A stretch of DNA of 64,000 nt from Arthrobacter ruber (GCF_002954225.1 NZ_PPTH01000010.1:40464-104463); one strand, 5' to 3'. Numbered from the stretch's first letter, positions 9,146 to 20,029 are shown. Translations and numbers: made by a program. The notes: generated from the letters alone by a model not told the origin.

Positions 9146-12100
9146 GCGAACAACCCATTGGAACCTACTCCTTCCTCTCCTGGGCCCGCCAAGGCCTTGG
9201 GGCAAGGTTGCTGCAGCAGGACCAGGACACAACCCCTGGCCTCCGGGCTTCCATCACAGTTCCGCTGCGCATCACCGCCGATCGAATCGGCGGCGGCCAA
9301 GACTCGCTGGGAATCCCCAAGTCCGTGGAGATATACGGCCCGGGCGACATCACCGGCATCCAGCCGACCAATATCTTCCGCACCGAGCCCCGACACTGGA
9401 CAACCGATTTTGAAGCGAACTACCTGCCCTTTGTGGAGTTCTACGAAGAAGACTTTTGCTGGCGCTACACCCCAGCCGGAGCCTCACCGGACGGACGCCG
9501 GATACGCCCATGGCTTGCCCTCGTGGTACTCGAAGAGCACGAATTTACCGATGCCGGTACCGTCACAGGCGCTTCGCTGCCTGCCATCGACGTCATTGAC
9601 CCGGCCACCTCCTTCCCACGGTTTGAGGAACACTGGGCGTGGGCCCACGTCCATGTCAACAGTGCTCTTGAAGGCGAACCGGACAACGCCGAAGGCAACG
9701 CGGCCCGCTTCTCCACCGCACTTGCCGCTGACCGCGACGTGGCCTACTCAAGGCTGCTCTGCCCGCGCGCCCTCAAAACCAATACGGCGTACCACGCCTT
9801 CGTAATTCCTTCCTACGAATCGGGTCGCCTGGCCGGTCTCGCGAAAGACCCGACGGGCGCGGCGTTCCCTACCCAGGGAGCGTGGGTCCCCGCTCGGGCC
9901 GACACCGAACCAAACCGGTTCCCTGTTTATCACCGCTGGTACTTCCGCACCGGCGCCGTGGGCGATTTCGAATACCTCGTCCGGCTTCTCAAGCCGAGGA
10001 CCGTAGACCCGCAGGTCGGGCGGCGGCCCTTAGACGTCCAAGTACCAGGCGCCAACCTCCCTGCCATCAAGAACCTCGGGGGCATCCTGCGGCTCGGCGG
10101 TGCACTCCGAGCTCCGCTGACGACCTTTAGCGAGGAGGACCTAGCCGAGTACGAGAAATTTGAGGCGTGGGCTGAGCCGTACCCCCACCCTTTCCAAGAA
10201 AAGTTGGCCGCACTGGTAAACCTCGCCTCCGATTACACCGTGAAAAGTCCAGGTACCGCCAATGCCGACACCAACATCGAGGGTGTCACCGACGATGAGG
10301 ATCCGCTCATCGTGCCCCCGCTTTATGGGCGTTGGCACGCGCAAAGGTCGCGGCTGGTAGAAGCTGATGCCGATCCTGACCATGAGCGATGGGTGCACGA
10401 GTTAAACCTTGACCCCAGACACCGCGTCGCCGCGGGGCTCGGTACGGGTGTGGTTCAGCGCAAGCAGGAAGACCTTATGGAGGCCGCATGGCAGCAAGTA
10501 GGCAACGTGCTGGAGGGCAACGCCAAAATCCGCTTTGGTCAGATGGCCCTCCTCACCTCACTGGTTTGGCACCGGCGAGACCTTAAAACCTTGTGGCAGA
10601 AGGACGCAGAACGTCTCCTGGCACTGACAGCGCCGGTCCAGCGGCGTGTCCTTGCCTCAGGACTGACCCTCGCTCACCGAGTTAGGCAGAGTACGGTTCC
10701 GCCAGCCATTGTTAGCACCACAATGCGCCAAGTGATGCGCCCCCGGGGCCGAGTGTCCAGGCTCCTCGGTTTCATTCCGGGGCGCGGATTGGGCAACCTC
10801 ATCACCCGTATCAATGCTGGCGAGGTCAGCGCCGCACCGCCGAAGGTAATCGCTCCAGGATTGCCGACTGGCCCGGGACTGGCCGACCAGCTCGTGCCGG
10901 AATATGAAAAACTGCCCTCCGTTGTTGTAGAACTGATCCGACGGGTGCGCCGGTGGCGTCTCTGGCTGCTCGTCATCGTGATCCTGCTGATACTCTTCGT
11001 TCCCGCCATCGGTATCCTGCTAGCGATCGCCTTGTTCGCGGTGGCGGTTGCGTTATGGCCCTGGATCAGGGCACACCTGCACAACAACATCACCGCAGAG
11101 ATGCTCGACCCAGAAACTCGGACGCCCCGCGCCGTCGACGAGCTCCCCGGCAACTCTGGATTTTCCACCGTTCCACCAAACCAGGCACCCCCAACGCCTA
11201 TCGAAGGCAAAGACAGCCCGGATGCAGGGCGGTTCAAGGACTCCCTGCGCAGGCTCTATGCTGTGGACCTGGCCGAGCGCAGCATCGTCCGCCCGCCGCG
11301 GGACCCGCTGGACCTGCCGACTATCGCGGCCGCAGCAGTGGAGGGATTGGATCCGCGGCGCACCGTCCCGGCGCGCATTCTCGGAAGCATTCAGATCCCC
11401 GGCCGCATCGCCGACCAACTCGTCGAGGACTTCGGCGAGGTCATGGTCTACCCCGAGATTGACACTCCTATGTACGAGCCGCTCAAGGACTGGTCCAGCG
11501 AGTTCTTCCTGCCCAATATTCAACTCCTCAGGAACAATTCGATCACCCTGCTGGAGACTAATCAAAAGTTTATCGAAGCCTACATGGTGGGCCTAAACCA
11601 CGAGTTCGCGCGAGAGCTGCTCTGGCGCGAATACCCTACCGACCAGCGCGGCAGCTACTTCCGCCAATTTTGGGATATCACCGACTACCTCGCCCAACCG
11701 GGCCTTGATCCCGCCGCCCTCCGTGAGCGGCTACACGATATTCCAGAGCTGCACCACTGGGCAACCGCCTCCGGACTTGGCACCCATGACTACCGCAAGG
11801 CTCAAGGCGACAAGGAGGAAGAGGTCGTTCTCACAATCCGTGGCGACCTGCTCAAGAAATACCCCACTGCGGTCATCTACGCACACAAAGCAGAGTGGGA
11901 GCCGAAGTCCGACGGCACACCAGATAAGACTAAGCCCCGAAACCTCGCTGACCTCCCCCCTGGTATCCCCCCGCGCACCCTCGTCAGAACTCCTCTCTAC
12001 GAGGCGAAGGTCGACCCCGACATCTATTTCTTCGGTTTCGACCTCACCGCCGAGAGCGCACGGGGCGGATCCAACGGTGACGGCCTGGATGACCCGGGGT

Positions 12101-12432
12101 GGTTCTTTGTCATCAAGGAGCGGCCTGGTGAGCCCCGGTTCGGCCTCGACGTCCCTCAGGAAAACCCCTCCCCGACCATCAGCACCTGGAACGAACTCTC
12201 ATGGAGCCATGTGGCGGCCGTCCACACCCCGGGAGAGTTCCTACGTCTGGGAGAACGCAGCCTGACCCTCACCGCACCCCCAGCCAACGACGAGGCGAGG
12301 CCCCAATACGAAGAGGACAAGGTGTATAAGTGGCGCACCGATACTCAGGCGGCCGAACTGGCCTATATCCTCTACCAAGTCCCGGCCCTGATTGCCGTGC
12401 ACGCGGTCGAGATGCTCGAGAGCGAGGCGTAA
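9142..12432 (+). CDS. Giant unrecognised protein with internal membrane hairpin
   Basis: A 1096-residue protein beginning at an ATG that overlaps the previous stop. The N-terminal 600 residues look globular. At about residues 608-645 a strongly hydrophobic pair of segments (LWLLVIVILLILFVPAIG then ILLAIALFAVAVALWPW) is flanked by RRVRRWR, giving two membrane spans or a membrane-inserting hairpin. At about 813-845 lies a dense motif (YMVGLNHEFARELLWREYP, then TDQRGSYFRQFWD). It looks highly conserved, and I recall similar text in large uncharacterised proteins of other bacteria, but I cannot name a family. There is no signal peptide. It may be the membrane-associated component of whatever this operon builds. 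Confidence 0.82.
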   Translation: MSEQPIGTYSFLSWARQGLGARLLQQDQDTTPGLRASITVPLRITADRIGGGQDSLGIPKSVEIYGPGDITGIQPTNIFRTEPRHWTTDFEANYLPFVEFYEEDFCWRYTPAGASPDGRRIRPWLALVVLEEHEFTDAGTVTGASLPAIDVIDPATSFPRFEEHWAWAHVHVNSALEGEPDNAEGNAARFSTALAADRDVAYSRLLCPRALKTNTAYHAFVIPSYESGRLAGLAKDPTGAAFPTQGAWVPARADTEPNRFPVYHRWYFRTGAVGDFEYLVRLLKPRTVDPQVGRRPLDVQVPGANLPAIKNLGGILRLGGALRAPLTTFSEEDLAEYEKFEAWAEPYPHPFQEKLAALVNLASDYTVKSPGTANADTNIEGVTDDEDPLIVPPLYGRWHAQRSRLVEADADPDHERWVHELNLDPRHRVAAGLGTGVVQRKQEDLMEAAWQQVGNVLEGNAKIRFGQMALLTSLVWHRRDLKTLWQKDAERLLALTAPVQRRVLASGLTLAHRVRQSTVPPAIVSTTMRQVMRPRGRVSRLLGFIPGRGLGNLITRINAGEVSAAPPKVIAPGLPTGPGLADQLVPEYEKLPSVVVELIRRVRRWRLWLLVIVILLILFVPAIGILLAIALFAVAVALWPWIRAHLHNNITAEMLDPETRTPRAVDELPGNSGFSTVPPNQAPPTPIEGKDSPDAGRFKDSLRRLYAVDLAERSIVRPPRDPLDLPTIAAAAVEGLDPRRTVPARILGSIQIPGRIADQLVEDFGEVMVYPEIDTPMYEPLKDWSSEFFLPNIQLLRNNSITLLETNQKFIEAYMVGLNHEFARELLWREYPTDQRGSYFRQFWDITDYLAQPGLDPAALRERLHDIPELHHWATASGLGTHDYRKAQGDKEEEVVLTIRGDLLKKYPTAVIYAHKAEWEPKSDGTPDKTKPRNLADLPPGIPPRTLVRTPLYEAKVDPDIYFFGFDLTAESARGGSNGDGLDDPGWFFVIKERPGEPRFGLDVPQENPSPTISTWNELSWSHVAAVHTPGEFLRLGERSLTLTAPPANDEARPQYEEDKVYKWRTDTQAAELAYILYQVPALIAVHAVEMLESEA

Positions 12433-12435
12433 TCC

Positions 12436-15400
12436 ATGACCGACTTCAATGAGCTCCGCAGCCGACTGGCCGAAGAGCGACGCCGCCAAGAAGAACTGCG
12501 TCAAGAGGCGCTACTGGCGGGCGAAGCTGTCGGCCGACTGGAGCGCCTCCTAAGGGGTGCCAGACGCGGCGAGAACCCCCGTGTTCCGGGAGAGAGCGAC
12601 CCGCTGGATCTAAAACACGCAGCAAGCCTCGAACGTCTGGCCCGTGCACGGGGGGAACTGGCTGCAGGAAGGAACCGTGTTACCGAGCTGGCCGCGGAGC
12701 TCGCGTCATTCACCGACCCGGTAAAGGGCATAGGCAGGCTGGCCGACGTCCATCCGATCCTCCTGCTTCCACTACGCCTTGAAACCCGCTTCAAGCCTGG
12801 CAATCAGGGGCAAGCCCAGCTGTGGGTGCGCGTCTACCCCGATGTCTGCCTTGCCGACGGCTTCGAGGAAACACTCACCGAGAATGAAGTCGACAGCGGG
12901 CGAGCCTTTTGGGCCGCGATATGGCGGGCGGACGGGGACGACTCATTGGAACGGGCAGCGTGGCGTAACTTGGTTGCTGCCTGTGGTGCAGGTCGGGCGG
13001 GATGGGTGGTCCGAACCTTTGTGCCTGCCAATCCTAGTGACAAGCCCACGCGTGAAGATGCCGGAGAAATCCTGCTTGTGGCCACGGGGCCTACAGCGCA
13101 GTCCTCCGCTGCGGCCAGCTTTTGGGAAGCAGTATGGCGCGCCGGTGGGGACCCAGTTGCGGAGGAGCAGGCCAGAACCGAACTGGAATTAGCGGTGGGA
13201 GCCGAGCTGGCGGAGGATATTCTCCTGCACCATCGGCCCCTGGGCCTGTTAGACGAGCCGGTCCCGCCACAAACGCGGTTCGACGCGGTGGTACGAGTGG
13301 CGGTCCTTCAGGTGCCCAGCCTTGATGATCTTGAGGTTCGCCGGACGTCGTGGTCGAGCGCTCCGCGTATCGATCTGCTGCCGGAGCGATTCGTGCTGCT
13401 CGGCTACGAAGGAGGGGACGCTGCCCCGCGGGTCGAGCTCAGTCAGCCTGTAATCACGCCCCTGGTAGCAGGGCCGGATCCGAATGCGGTGTCGGATGAG
13501 CAACTAAAGCCGGAGGGCGATGCCCTGCACATCCCCGATGATTTGGCTTGGATGTTCAGCTTCGAGCGTGCCATTGAGGTGGGCATGGCATTCCGCTTCG
13601 ACCTGACCGAGAGTCAGGCGCAAGTCGGCTTCCAGCGGCTGCTGGTCCTCGGCGTCCGCCTCGCCGACACCGCCCACGAGGGCCGAGAGTCTTTTGAACG
13701 GTTGCTGGAACACCATCTCTATAGCCAGCCAGGACTGGAGCTCATCCGTCAAGGAACCCCGACCAATAACACCACCCAGAGCGGGTCTGGCTACGCCTGG
13801 AAGGATGACCCCGACGCCACCTTCGAGGCGTTCTTCAAGCAGGCACCCGGTTTCACACCCGAGGAGGACTCGCTGCTGCGCTCCGACGGCCAGCGCCTCG
13901 CCGAGGGACTGGGACTCTCGGACAACCTGCTCGCGCGAATCCCCGGCGCCCAGATGCATGACCGTAGCGAGGCACACGCGATGCAGATCGCCCTGTGGCC
14001 CGCCACACTCGGGTACCTGATGGATTCGATGCTGGCCCCCGTCTTCTCCGACGACGTGGTCAGGGACACGCGCGCCTTCTTCACCCGCCATGTCAGCGGT
14101 CGTGGCCCGTTGCCGGCGCTGCGGATCGGTAAGCAACCCTACGGAATACAACCGGTGTCTGCCTTCAGCCGGCTCAGTTGGTTCACCTCTCGCCAGCGTA
14201 ACGGCGGTTTCGGCTACCCTGCGGGGCTCTACGAGGTCCTGCGGGGTGTGGAGGAGGACTGGCGGCCGCTGGTGGATCATGTGAGCCGGGTCGGCAAGAA
14301 AAGCGGTGACCCACACCAGATTCTGCTCGATGTGCTCGGGTTACACCCGACCTCGGCGGAGTACTATCCGCTCAGCGCCGACAGCCTGGATCATAAGGTG
14401 CACGAACTGTCGTTCGTCAACCATCCGGCGGCGCTTCAGCTACTGGACCTGTTCCCCGCCGAGCTTCCCTTGGCATTGCTTCGCCGCTTCGGTTACACAG
14501 GCATCCAAATTCCCGATTTGCTCACCAAGATCTACCGGGCGCGCCAAACCCCACTCGATGGGCCGCTCATCGATGATGTCCCCCTTTCCGAGGCCGACCC
14601 AATTCGCGGCTATGCCGGTGGAGACAACTACATCCGATGGCTCATCGACGCCGCAGGCACCAGTCTGCGCGCAGTGCAACAGGAGGACGGTTTCGACAAC
14701 GGAAAACGGCCCGATGCCCTCCTCTACCTGCTCCTCAGGCATGCGGTGCAATTAGGCTTTTACCAGACGGCCAACTCACTGATACTCAAAGCCGGATTAC
14801 CGCACAATCCTGCGGCGCTGCGCCAGGAGCCACCCTTTATCCATGTTAAAGGTAGCCGTGAGAGCGAAAGCCGGTATGCCGTACTGTTCCGTCAGGAGGC
14901 GGACGTCACCGGCGATCCAGAGCTGACGATCGGGGACTACATCGCTCAACAGATCACTGCAATGGAGGGTCCCCTGCCCGAGCACATCGCCGCTTTGGAG
15001 TACCTTAGCAATCTGCCGACGGCCCGGCTTGAGCGGCTGTTCGCCGAGCACATTGACACAGTTAGCTACCGGTTCGACGCTTGGAAGACCGGTCTCCTCT
15101 CATGGGGTCTGGAGCAGATCCGGTCCATCCCGGACGAACGTGCCACCACTCCTGACCCGGTCCCCGCCACCGAGAAAGCAAGCCGCGGACTCTACCTCGG
15201 GGCCTACGGATGGGTAGAGTCGCTTCAGCCCGAGGGCAAAACCCTCACGCCGGTCGCACTGCCGGAGGACGTCGCGAAGTCGGTCAACAACGGCGACTCC
15301 CGGCCACTAATGGAGGACTCCACAAGCCTTGGTCTCATACATGCACCCTCAATCAACCACGCCACCGCGGCGGCGGTGCTTCGAAATGCCCACGTCGCCT

Positions 15401-17922
15401 ACGAGGGAAAGTTGTCGGTCAATTTATCCTCCCGCCGCGTCCGCTCCGCGCTAACGATCCTAGAAGGGATGCGCGGCGGGCAGCCGCTGGGAGCGCTGTT
15501 GGGCTACCAGCTCGAGCGGCACATCCACGACCACGGTTCCCTTCAAGTTAGGGAACTCGTCTATCCAATGCGCCGGGCATTTCCCCTTGCCGCAAACCAG
15601 ATTGCGAAAACCGCAACGGAGGACGGGGATTCCAAAGAGTCCATCGCTGCCATGAACGTCATTGACGGCCGCAAAGTACTCGAACACCTCGATCGGACAG
15701 GTGAGACCGTCTACCCCTTTGGCCTGACTACCCTCCCATTACGGACAGCTGAGCAGGAACAAACGGTGACCAACGCCGTCGCCCATATCCGCGACGTCAA
15801 TGACGCCGTCGCTGACCTGACGTTGTCCGAAAGCGTCTACCAAGCGGTCATGGGAAACTATGACCGGTCCACCGGCATGCTTGATGCTTTCGCCAAGGGC
15901 AGCTACCCACCCGAACCAGAAGTAATCCAGACGCCCAGAAGCGGCACGGCGCTCACCTTCCGTGTCGCCCTGCACCTTCCGGTGACGGCGCCCACAAATC
16001 CACTGCCCGGCATTCCAATGACCCCTCTCGCTTCTGTGGAACCAGCCCTTAACTCCTGGCTTGCGGATCGACTACCCTCACCCACAGACGTGGGCTGTCA
16101 GGTGGACTTCACGGACCGCGGTACCGGCACGGAGCGAACCGTCATGATCACTTGGGAAGACCTGACTCTCCACCCTGCCGACCTGGTCTACCGTGCAGAA
16201 GCCCGCTCCGACCAAGCACTGGGGGACCTCGATGAACGTATTCTCACCTATCTTCACACCACAGAATCCGTCCGGTACGACCAACCTGTCCGCATCCGGC
16301 ACACTGATCGAGTGAACGGTACGGTGACATGGTTTGAACTTGAGGCCATGCTGCGCAGCCTGCGGCGACTCGTCCTCCCAAGCCATCCATTACGTCCCGC
16401 CGATCTAATGCGGCAGAGCGACGCCACCCACGGCGACCAGACCACGACTACCCTTTCGCGCTCACGTATCCAGGCACCCCGGGACGCCCTGCGGGATGTC
16501 CACTCGCCGGCACTAGACGACCTTATTAAGGCCATCGACACCCCCTCGAACTCCGTCGACGACGTGATCTCCGCCTACGTCAATACGGTCAGCCCACTCG
16601 CCGCCTACCGACTGCCTCAAACGGGGATCGGCTTTACCTACGAATGGCGGGCGCGCACATACAGCGACCTCGTGGATCGCGTCGCGGCGCTGGGCAAGGT
16701 GTGGGATCAGCGACGAAACAGACATACCGAGCTCATGATGGAGTACGCCGCCCAGTCCCCCACCGCTGAAACTGAAGTCCTGCTGCAGCTGCTGCGGACC
16801 GCCGAAGTGCTGGTCAGCACAACGGTCAGCGCCGAGGGGACACCAACGGCGCTTGAACTCCGTGTGACCGCTAAAGCTAACTCGTTCGACGCCAAGCGTG
16901 CCGAGCTCCGGCAGCTGATTGAAATCGCCCGGCCGACGCTCGCGCGATTGGCTGATGACGTCGAGGCAGCCCTGCCTCTTGACGCCTTCGACCCTGAACC
17001 TTTCGACCTTGTCGCCGAACGCGCCGAGATTCAGCGCTTTCGCACCGAGCTGCGCTTGGCCGCTGTTGCCCTGAATCAGGAGGTTGTAAAGCGCGTGACC
17101 GCAGCCGGTGACACCCTGGACCGGCACGACACCGCTAACGCCAACGAGCAGGCAGCCCTCATTCAGGAGGGCGCCAAAGCCATCTTCGGCGAAGACATCC
17201 TGCTCGTCCCCTTTATTACGCTACCCCCGGCAGCCCGCACCGAGCTCGGCAACGCTCGAGCGTACAGCGAGTCGGGGGCACTCACCAAACACCTCACCGA
17301 TGGGCCACCGGCCGGCTCTGATCGCGACTTCCCCGTCGAGGACTGGCTTCACGGAATTGCGCGGGTGCGCGATAAACTCCATCACTGGGAGAACGTCGTC
17401 CTGCTCGCAGACGCGCTGCCCGGCGCAGCCCCTCCAGATCTGACTCCAATCCAACTGCCCAACAACACCGACGTCCCGTGGCTAGCAATGGAGTTGCCCA
17501 CCGACACTGTGGTCGATAGTGACCCGCTCCTCTACACCGCCCACTGGGCGGGTCCCTACAACCCCGCCGAACCGCTCTGCGGTCTACTCATCGACGAATG
17601 GACCGAAGTAATTCCTGGACGGGAGCAAACCACCGGCGTCGCGTTCCACCACGACCGACCCAACGCCGAACCACCGCAAGCCTGGCTGCTGGCACTGCCC
17701 GCTACCTTCGACGGCCCCTGGTCCTGGGATGACCTCGTCGGAGCAGTGAACGACGCCCTGAACTCGGCCAAAATGAGGGCCATTGAACCCGTCCATATCG
17801 ACAAGACGGCTTACAGCGCATTGCTGCCGGCCACACACTCGGCATGGACCTTCCCGGAAATCTCGATTTCCAACAATCTACTGCGCAACATGCAGATCTA
17901 CACCCGGCTGGCGACGGAGTAA
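12436..17922 (+). CDS. Giant unrecognised protein (1828 aa)
   Basis: The longest gene in the window. ATG follows the previous stop by 3 bases. Residues 1-95 are charged and heptad-like (RLAEERRRQEELRQEALL), suggesting a coiled coil. Next comes VHPILLLPLRLETRFKPG, which looks like a conserved domain start. Near residue 560 LPALRIGKQPYGIQPV is another compact motif. A second helical, Glu/Arg-rich zone lies around 1460-1570. No enzyme signature, signal peptide or membrane span was found. Its size, coiled coil and operon position suggest a scaffold or structural component. That is inference. Confidence 0.82.
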   Translation: MTDFNELRSRLAEERRRQEELRQEALLAGEAVGRLERLLRGARRGENPRVPGESDPLDLKHAASLERLARARGELAAGRNRVTELAAELASFTDPVKGIGRLADVHPILLLPLRLETRFKPGNQGQAQLWVRVYPDVCLADGFEETLTENEVDSGRAFWAAIWRADGDDSLERAAWRNLVAACGAGRAGWVVRTFVPANPSDKPTREDAGEILLVATGPTAQSSAAASFWEAVWRAGGDPVAEEQARTELELAVGAELAEDILLHHRPLGLLDEPVPPQTRFDAVVRVAVLQVPSLDDLEVRRTSWSSAPRIDLLPERFVLLGYEGGDAAPRVELSQPVITPLVAGPDPNAVSDEQLKPEGDALHIPDDLAWMFSFERAIEVGMAFRFDLTESQAQVGFQRLLVLGVRLADTAHEGRESFERLLEHHLYSQPGLELIRQGTPTNNTTQSGSGYAWKDDPDATFEAFFKQAPGFTPEEDSLLRSDGQRLAEGLGLSDNLLARIPGAQMHDRSEAHAMQIALWPATLGYLMDSMLAPVFSDDVVRDTRAFFTRHVSGRGPLPALRIGKQPYGIQPVSAFSRLSWFTSRQRNGGFGYPAGLYEVLRGVEEDWRPLVDHVSRVGKKSGDPHQILLDVLGLHPTSAEYYPLSADSLDHKVHELSFVNHPAALQLLDLFPAELPLALLRRFGYTGIQIPDLLTKIYRARQTPLDGPLIDDVPLSEADPIRGYAGGDNYIRWLIDAAGTSLRAVQQEDGFDNGKRPDALLYLLLRHAVQLGFYQTANSLILKAGLPHNPAALRQEPPFIHVKGSRESESRYAVLFRQEADVTGDPELTIGDYIAQQITAMEGPLPEHIAALEYLSNLPTARLERLFAEHIDTVSYRFDAWKTGLLSWGLEQIRSIPDERATTPDPVPATEKASRGLYLGAYGWVESLQPEGKTLTPVALPEDVAKSVNNGDSRPLMEDSTSLGLIHAPSINHATAAAVLRNAHVAYEGKLSVNLSSRRVRSALTILEGMRGGQPLGALLGYQLERHIHDHGSLQVRELVYPMRRAFPLAANQIAKTATEDGDSKESIAAMNVIDGRKVLEHLDRTGETVYPFGLTTLPLRTAEQEQTVTNAVAHIRDVNDAVADLTLSESVYQAVMGNYDRSTGMLDAFAKGSYPPEPEVIQTPRSGTALTFRVALHLPVTAPTNPLPGIPMTPLASVEPALNSWLADRLPSPTDVGCQVDFTDRGTGTERTVMITWEDLTLHPADLVYRAEARSDQALGDLDERILTYLHTTESVRYDQPVRIRHTDRVNGTVTWFELEAMLRSLRRLVLPSHPLRPADLMRQSDATHGDQTTTTLSRSRIQAPRDALRDVHSPALDDLIKAIDTPSNSVDDVISAYVNTVSPLAAYRLPQTGIGFTYEWRARTYSDLVDRVAALGKVWDQRRNRHTELMMEYAAQSPTAETEVLLQLLRTAEVLVSTTVSAEGTPTALELRVTAKANSFDAKRAELRQLIEIARPTLARLADDVEAALPLDAFDPEPFDLVAERAEIQRFRTELRLAAVALNQEVVKRVTAAGDTLDRHDTANANEQAALIQEGAKAIFGEDILLVPFITLPPAARTELGNARAYSESGALTKHLTDGPPAGSDRDFPVEDWLHGIARVRDKLHHWENVVLLADALPGAAPPDLTPIQLPNNTDVPWLAMELPTDTVVDSDPLLYTAHWAGPYNPAEPLCGLLIDEWTEVIPGREQTTGVAFHHDRPNAEPPQAWLLALPATFDGPWSWDDLVGAVNDALNSAKMRAIEPVHIDKTAYSALLPATHSAWTFPEISISNNLLRNMQIYTRLATE

Positions 17923-17924
17923 CC

Positions 17925-19811
17925 ATGACAGAGCGCAACATCGTCACGCACATCGAACAAGCGCTCTTAGAAAGCCGCTTTCCATCCACCACCCGCTGGA
18001 ACCGACTGGAGGGCCGGCCCCGCACACATCACTTCGACCGCGCCCTGAAGGCCGAAGTGCGGGACGCGCTCTGGATGCTCTCTCGGCAATGGCAGATGGG
18101 TGAGTTTGAGGGCGACGACGCGGGATCACCGGTGTTAGCTCGGGCATGTCTAGACTTGCGCACAATCGATCAGTACCAAGCCGCTGACGGCGAGGCCCAC
18201 TCCCTCTTACCCGACGAGATGCTCGAGTCCCGGGTGGAGCGGCGCCGCTTACTTCTGAAGTCTGGAGAACAGTACCTCTCACTTGATCTGCGGATGGCCA
18301 CCGGTCGGCGGTGGTTGCGTCTGCTGAAGAAGGAACATGCAGCCAGCCGGCTCGCGGTTAACCATCAGGACGCATACCTCCAAAGGTATGCCGTGCGCGT
18401 GCCCGATCCTGGTACCGAGGCTGACGCACAAATCTGCGCGCATGCGGACGCGTGGCAGCAAGTAAGCTGCGCGGGCGGCAGAGCGATGGACGGGATTGCG
18501 TTTCTCGAGTACCTCGATGAGGACCCCGCCCACACCGCCGCGGACGGCATCCCCGCAGCCGGTGATGAGTCGGCCTTGGCCGCCCTGGCAGACCGACTAC
18601 GCTTGTGGCTCGCCGATCTCCTCGACCAACCAGAAGAGGGCGACGATGCCTGGTTGCCATCGCGTCTTGAGTATTCTTTCGGGCTCTCCGCCCCAACCGG
18701 AGCCACCGGGAACGACGGCTCCGGCACAGAAGTTGTTCTCCGGGCGCCGGAGTACCACCACGGGACCCTCGACTGGCACGCCCTAGAACATCGCGACGAC
18801 GAACGACTCGGCCCCACCCGATCCGCATTGCCACCCCTTCGGAAGGTACTCACGGTCATTCCCACTTCCGTGGTGTTCGAGGGTATGCCCAATCCGCGGT
18901 GGTGGAGTTATGAGGATAAACGCACAAACTTCGGGCAGGTCACGCCTGACACCACCGACCTTGGCAAGCTGATGCTCTTGGAGTTCTCACTCGTTTACGC
19001 CAACGACTGGTTTGTTCTACCCTGGGTACTCCCCACCCAGACTCTGGCACAGGTACACGGAATCGCGCTGACGACAGTGTTTGACGAGCGTCTGTGGATC
19101 CGGCCCGTGCAGGATTCACCGACCGCGGCCGGATGGGAACCGTGGAGCATGTTCACCTTAACCTCTGATGACACCCAGAAATTATCCACCGGCCCGGGAC
19201 CGGAGCTGGCCAGACTCGTAATACTCCCCACTGCGCCGAAGGTCCAGCAGGGCGATTCCTTGGAGGAAGTCGCGCTGGTCCGCGACGAGTTGGCCAACAT
19301 GGTCTGGGCAATCGAGCGGCAGATCCCCTTGCCCAGCGGCTGGTGCCGAGCCGGAGGAGAAGCAGCTCACGAATATGCCACTCACCTTCGGAGGCTCGCC
19401 GCCCCGCCGATGGCGCCTCCACCTCCGGCGGTTGCACCGATCCGATACCGCGTGATGAACGAAGTGCCGGAACAGTGGATCCCGTTTATTGCAGTACACG
19501 TCGAAGGCAGCAGCAGAGAGACTCAACTCCAGCGTGCCGCACTCCCCCGTTTTATCGAAGGGCAGCCAAATCCGGAAAAAATTCGGCCCCGGACCACCCT
19601 GCTCCGGCAAAACCTGCCCTTGAGATACTTGATCCACGAGGAGGAGGTGCCGCGCGCAGGTGTCATGGTCAGCCAGTGCTACCAGCGCACCCGACGGCCC
19701 GATGGTTCAGTAGTAACGTGGTACGGCGCACGCAAGAGCACAGGCCGTGGTGAGGGGTCAAGCGGATTAGCCTTCGACCAACTGACCAACGTATCCCCTC
19801 CAACAACGTGA
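17925..19811 (+). CDS. Unrecognised large protein, last gene of giant operon
   Basis: A 628-residue protein. I place the start at the ATG at 17925 (MTERNIVTHIEQ), 3 bases after the preceding stop, rather than the in-frame ATG 27 codons upstream, which would overlap the previous gene. The N-terminus carries a dense block (RWNRLEGRPRTHHFDRAL, then AEVRDALWMLSRQWQMGEF and EGDDAGSPV) that looks like a strongly conserved signature of an uncharacterised family I cannot name. The remainder is mixed alpha/beta with Pro-rich linkers near residue 510. There is no signal peptide and no membrane segment. A weak terminator follows at once. Confidence 0.82.
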   Translation: MTERNIVTHIEQALLESRFPSTTRWNRLEGRPRTHHFDRALKAEVRDALWMLSRQWQMGEFEGDDAGSPVLARACLDLRTIDQYQAADGEAHSLLPDEMLESRVERRRLLLKSGEQYLSLDLRMATGRRWLRLLKKEHAASRLAVNHQDAYLQRYAVRVPDPGTEADAQICAHADAWQQVSCAGGRAMDGIAFLEYLDEDPAHTAADGIPAAGDESALAALADRLRLWLADLLDQPEEGDDAWLPSRLEYSFGLSAPTGATGNDGSGTEVVLRAPEYHHGTLDWHALEHRDDERLGPTRSALPPLRKVLTVIPTSVVFEGMPNPRWWSYEDKRTNFGQVTPDTTDLGKLMLLEFSLVYANDWFVLPWVLPTQTLAQVHGIALTTVFDERLWIRPVQDSPTAAGWEPWSMFTLTSDDTQKLSTGPGPELARLVILPTAPKVQQGDSLEEVALVRDELANMVWAIERQIPLPSGWCRAGGEAAHEYATHLRRLAAPPMAPPPPAVAPIRYRVMNEVPEQWIPFIAVHVEGSSRETQLQRAALPRFIEGQPNPEKIRPRTTLLRQNLPLRYLIHEEEVPRAGVMVSQCYQRTRRPDGSVVTWYGARKSTGRGEGSSGLAFDQLTNVSPPTT

Positions 19812-19812
19812 G

Positions 19813-19847
19813 AGCCGCTAACCCGCAACACCGGCTCGTTAGGGGCT
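19813..19847 (+). terminator. Probable terminator after the giant operon
   Basis: The arms AGCCGCTAAC and GTTAGGGGCT form a 10-base stem with one mismatch. The loop is 15 bases and the sequence CATCTTTCCTT follows. It lies immediately after the operon's last stop codon. Confidence 0.5.
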
Positions 19848-20029
19848 CATCTTTCCTTCACCGGCTAACGAAAAGTTTCTTCACCTCGAAAGCGCGTGAA
19901 TCAGGATGGAAGACCCAGTACCGCCCACCTTCCCTGCGTTCAGAAAAGCTTGTTCCGTGAACACCCATACCGAAGAAACCCTTCTCTCGGCTGGCCTGTC
20001 CGGGCAAGTGAGCGCGTCACTCCATAACC

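Noticed and set aside
17844..17922. Upstream extension of the last giant-operon gene
   Set aside because: It would overlap the previous gene by 79 bases. ATG 17925 follows that stop by 3 bases, as in other genes of the operon.
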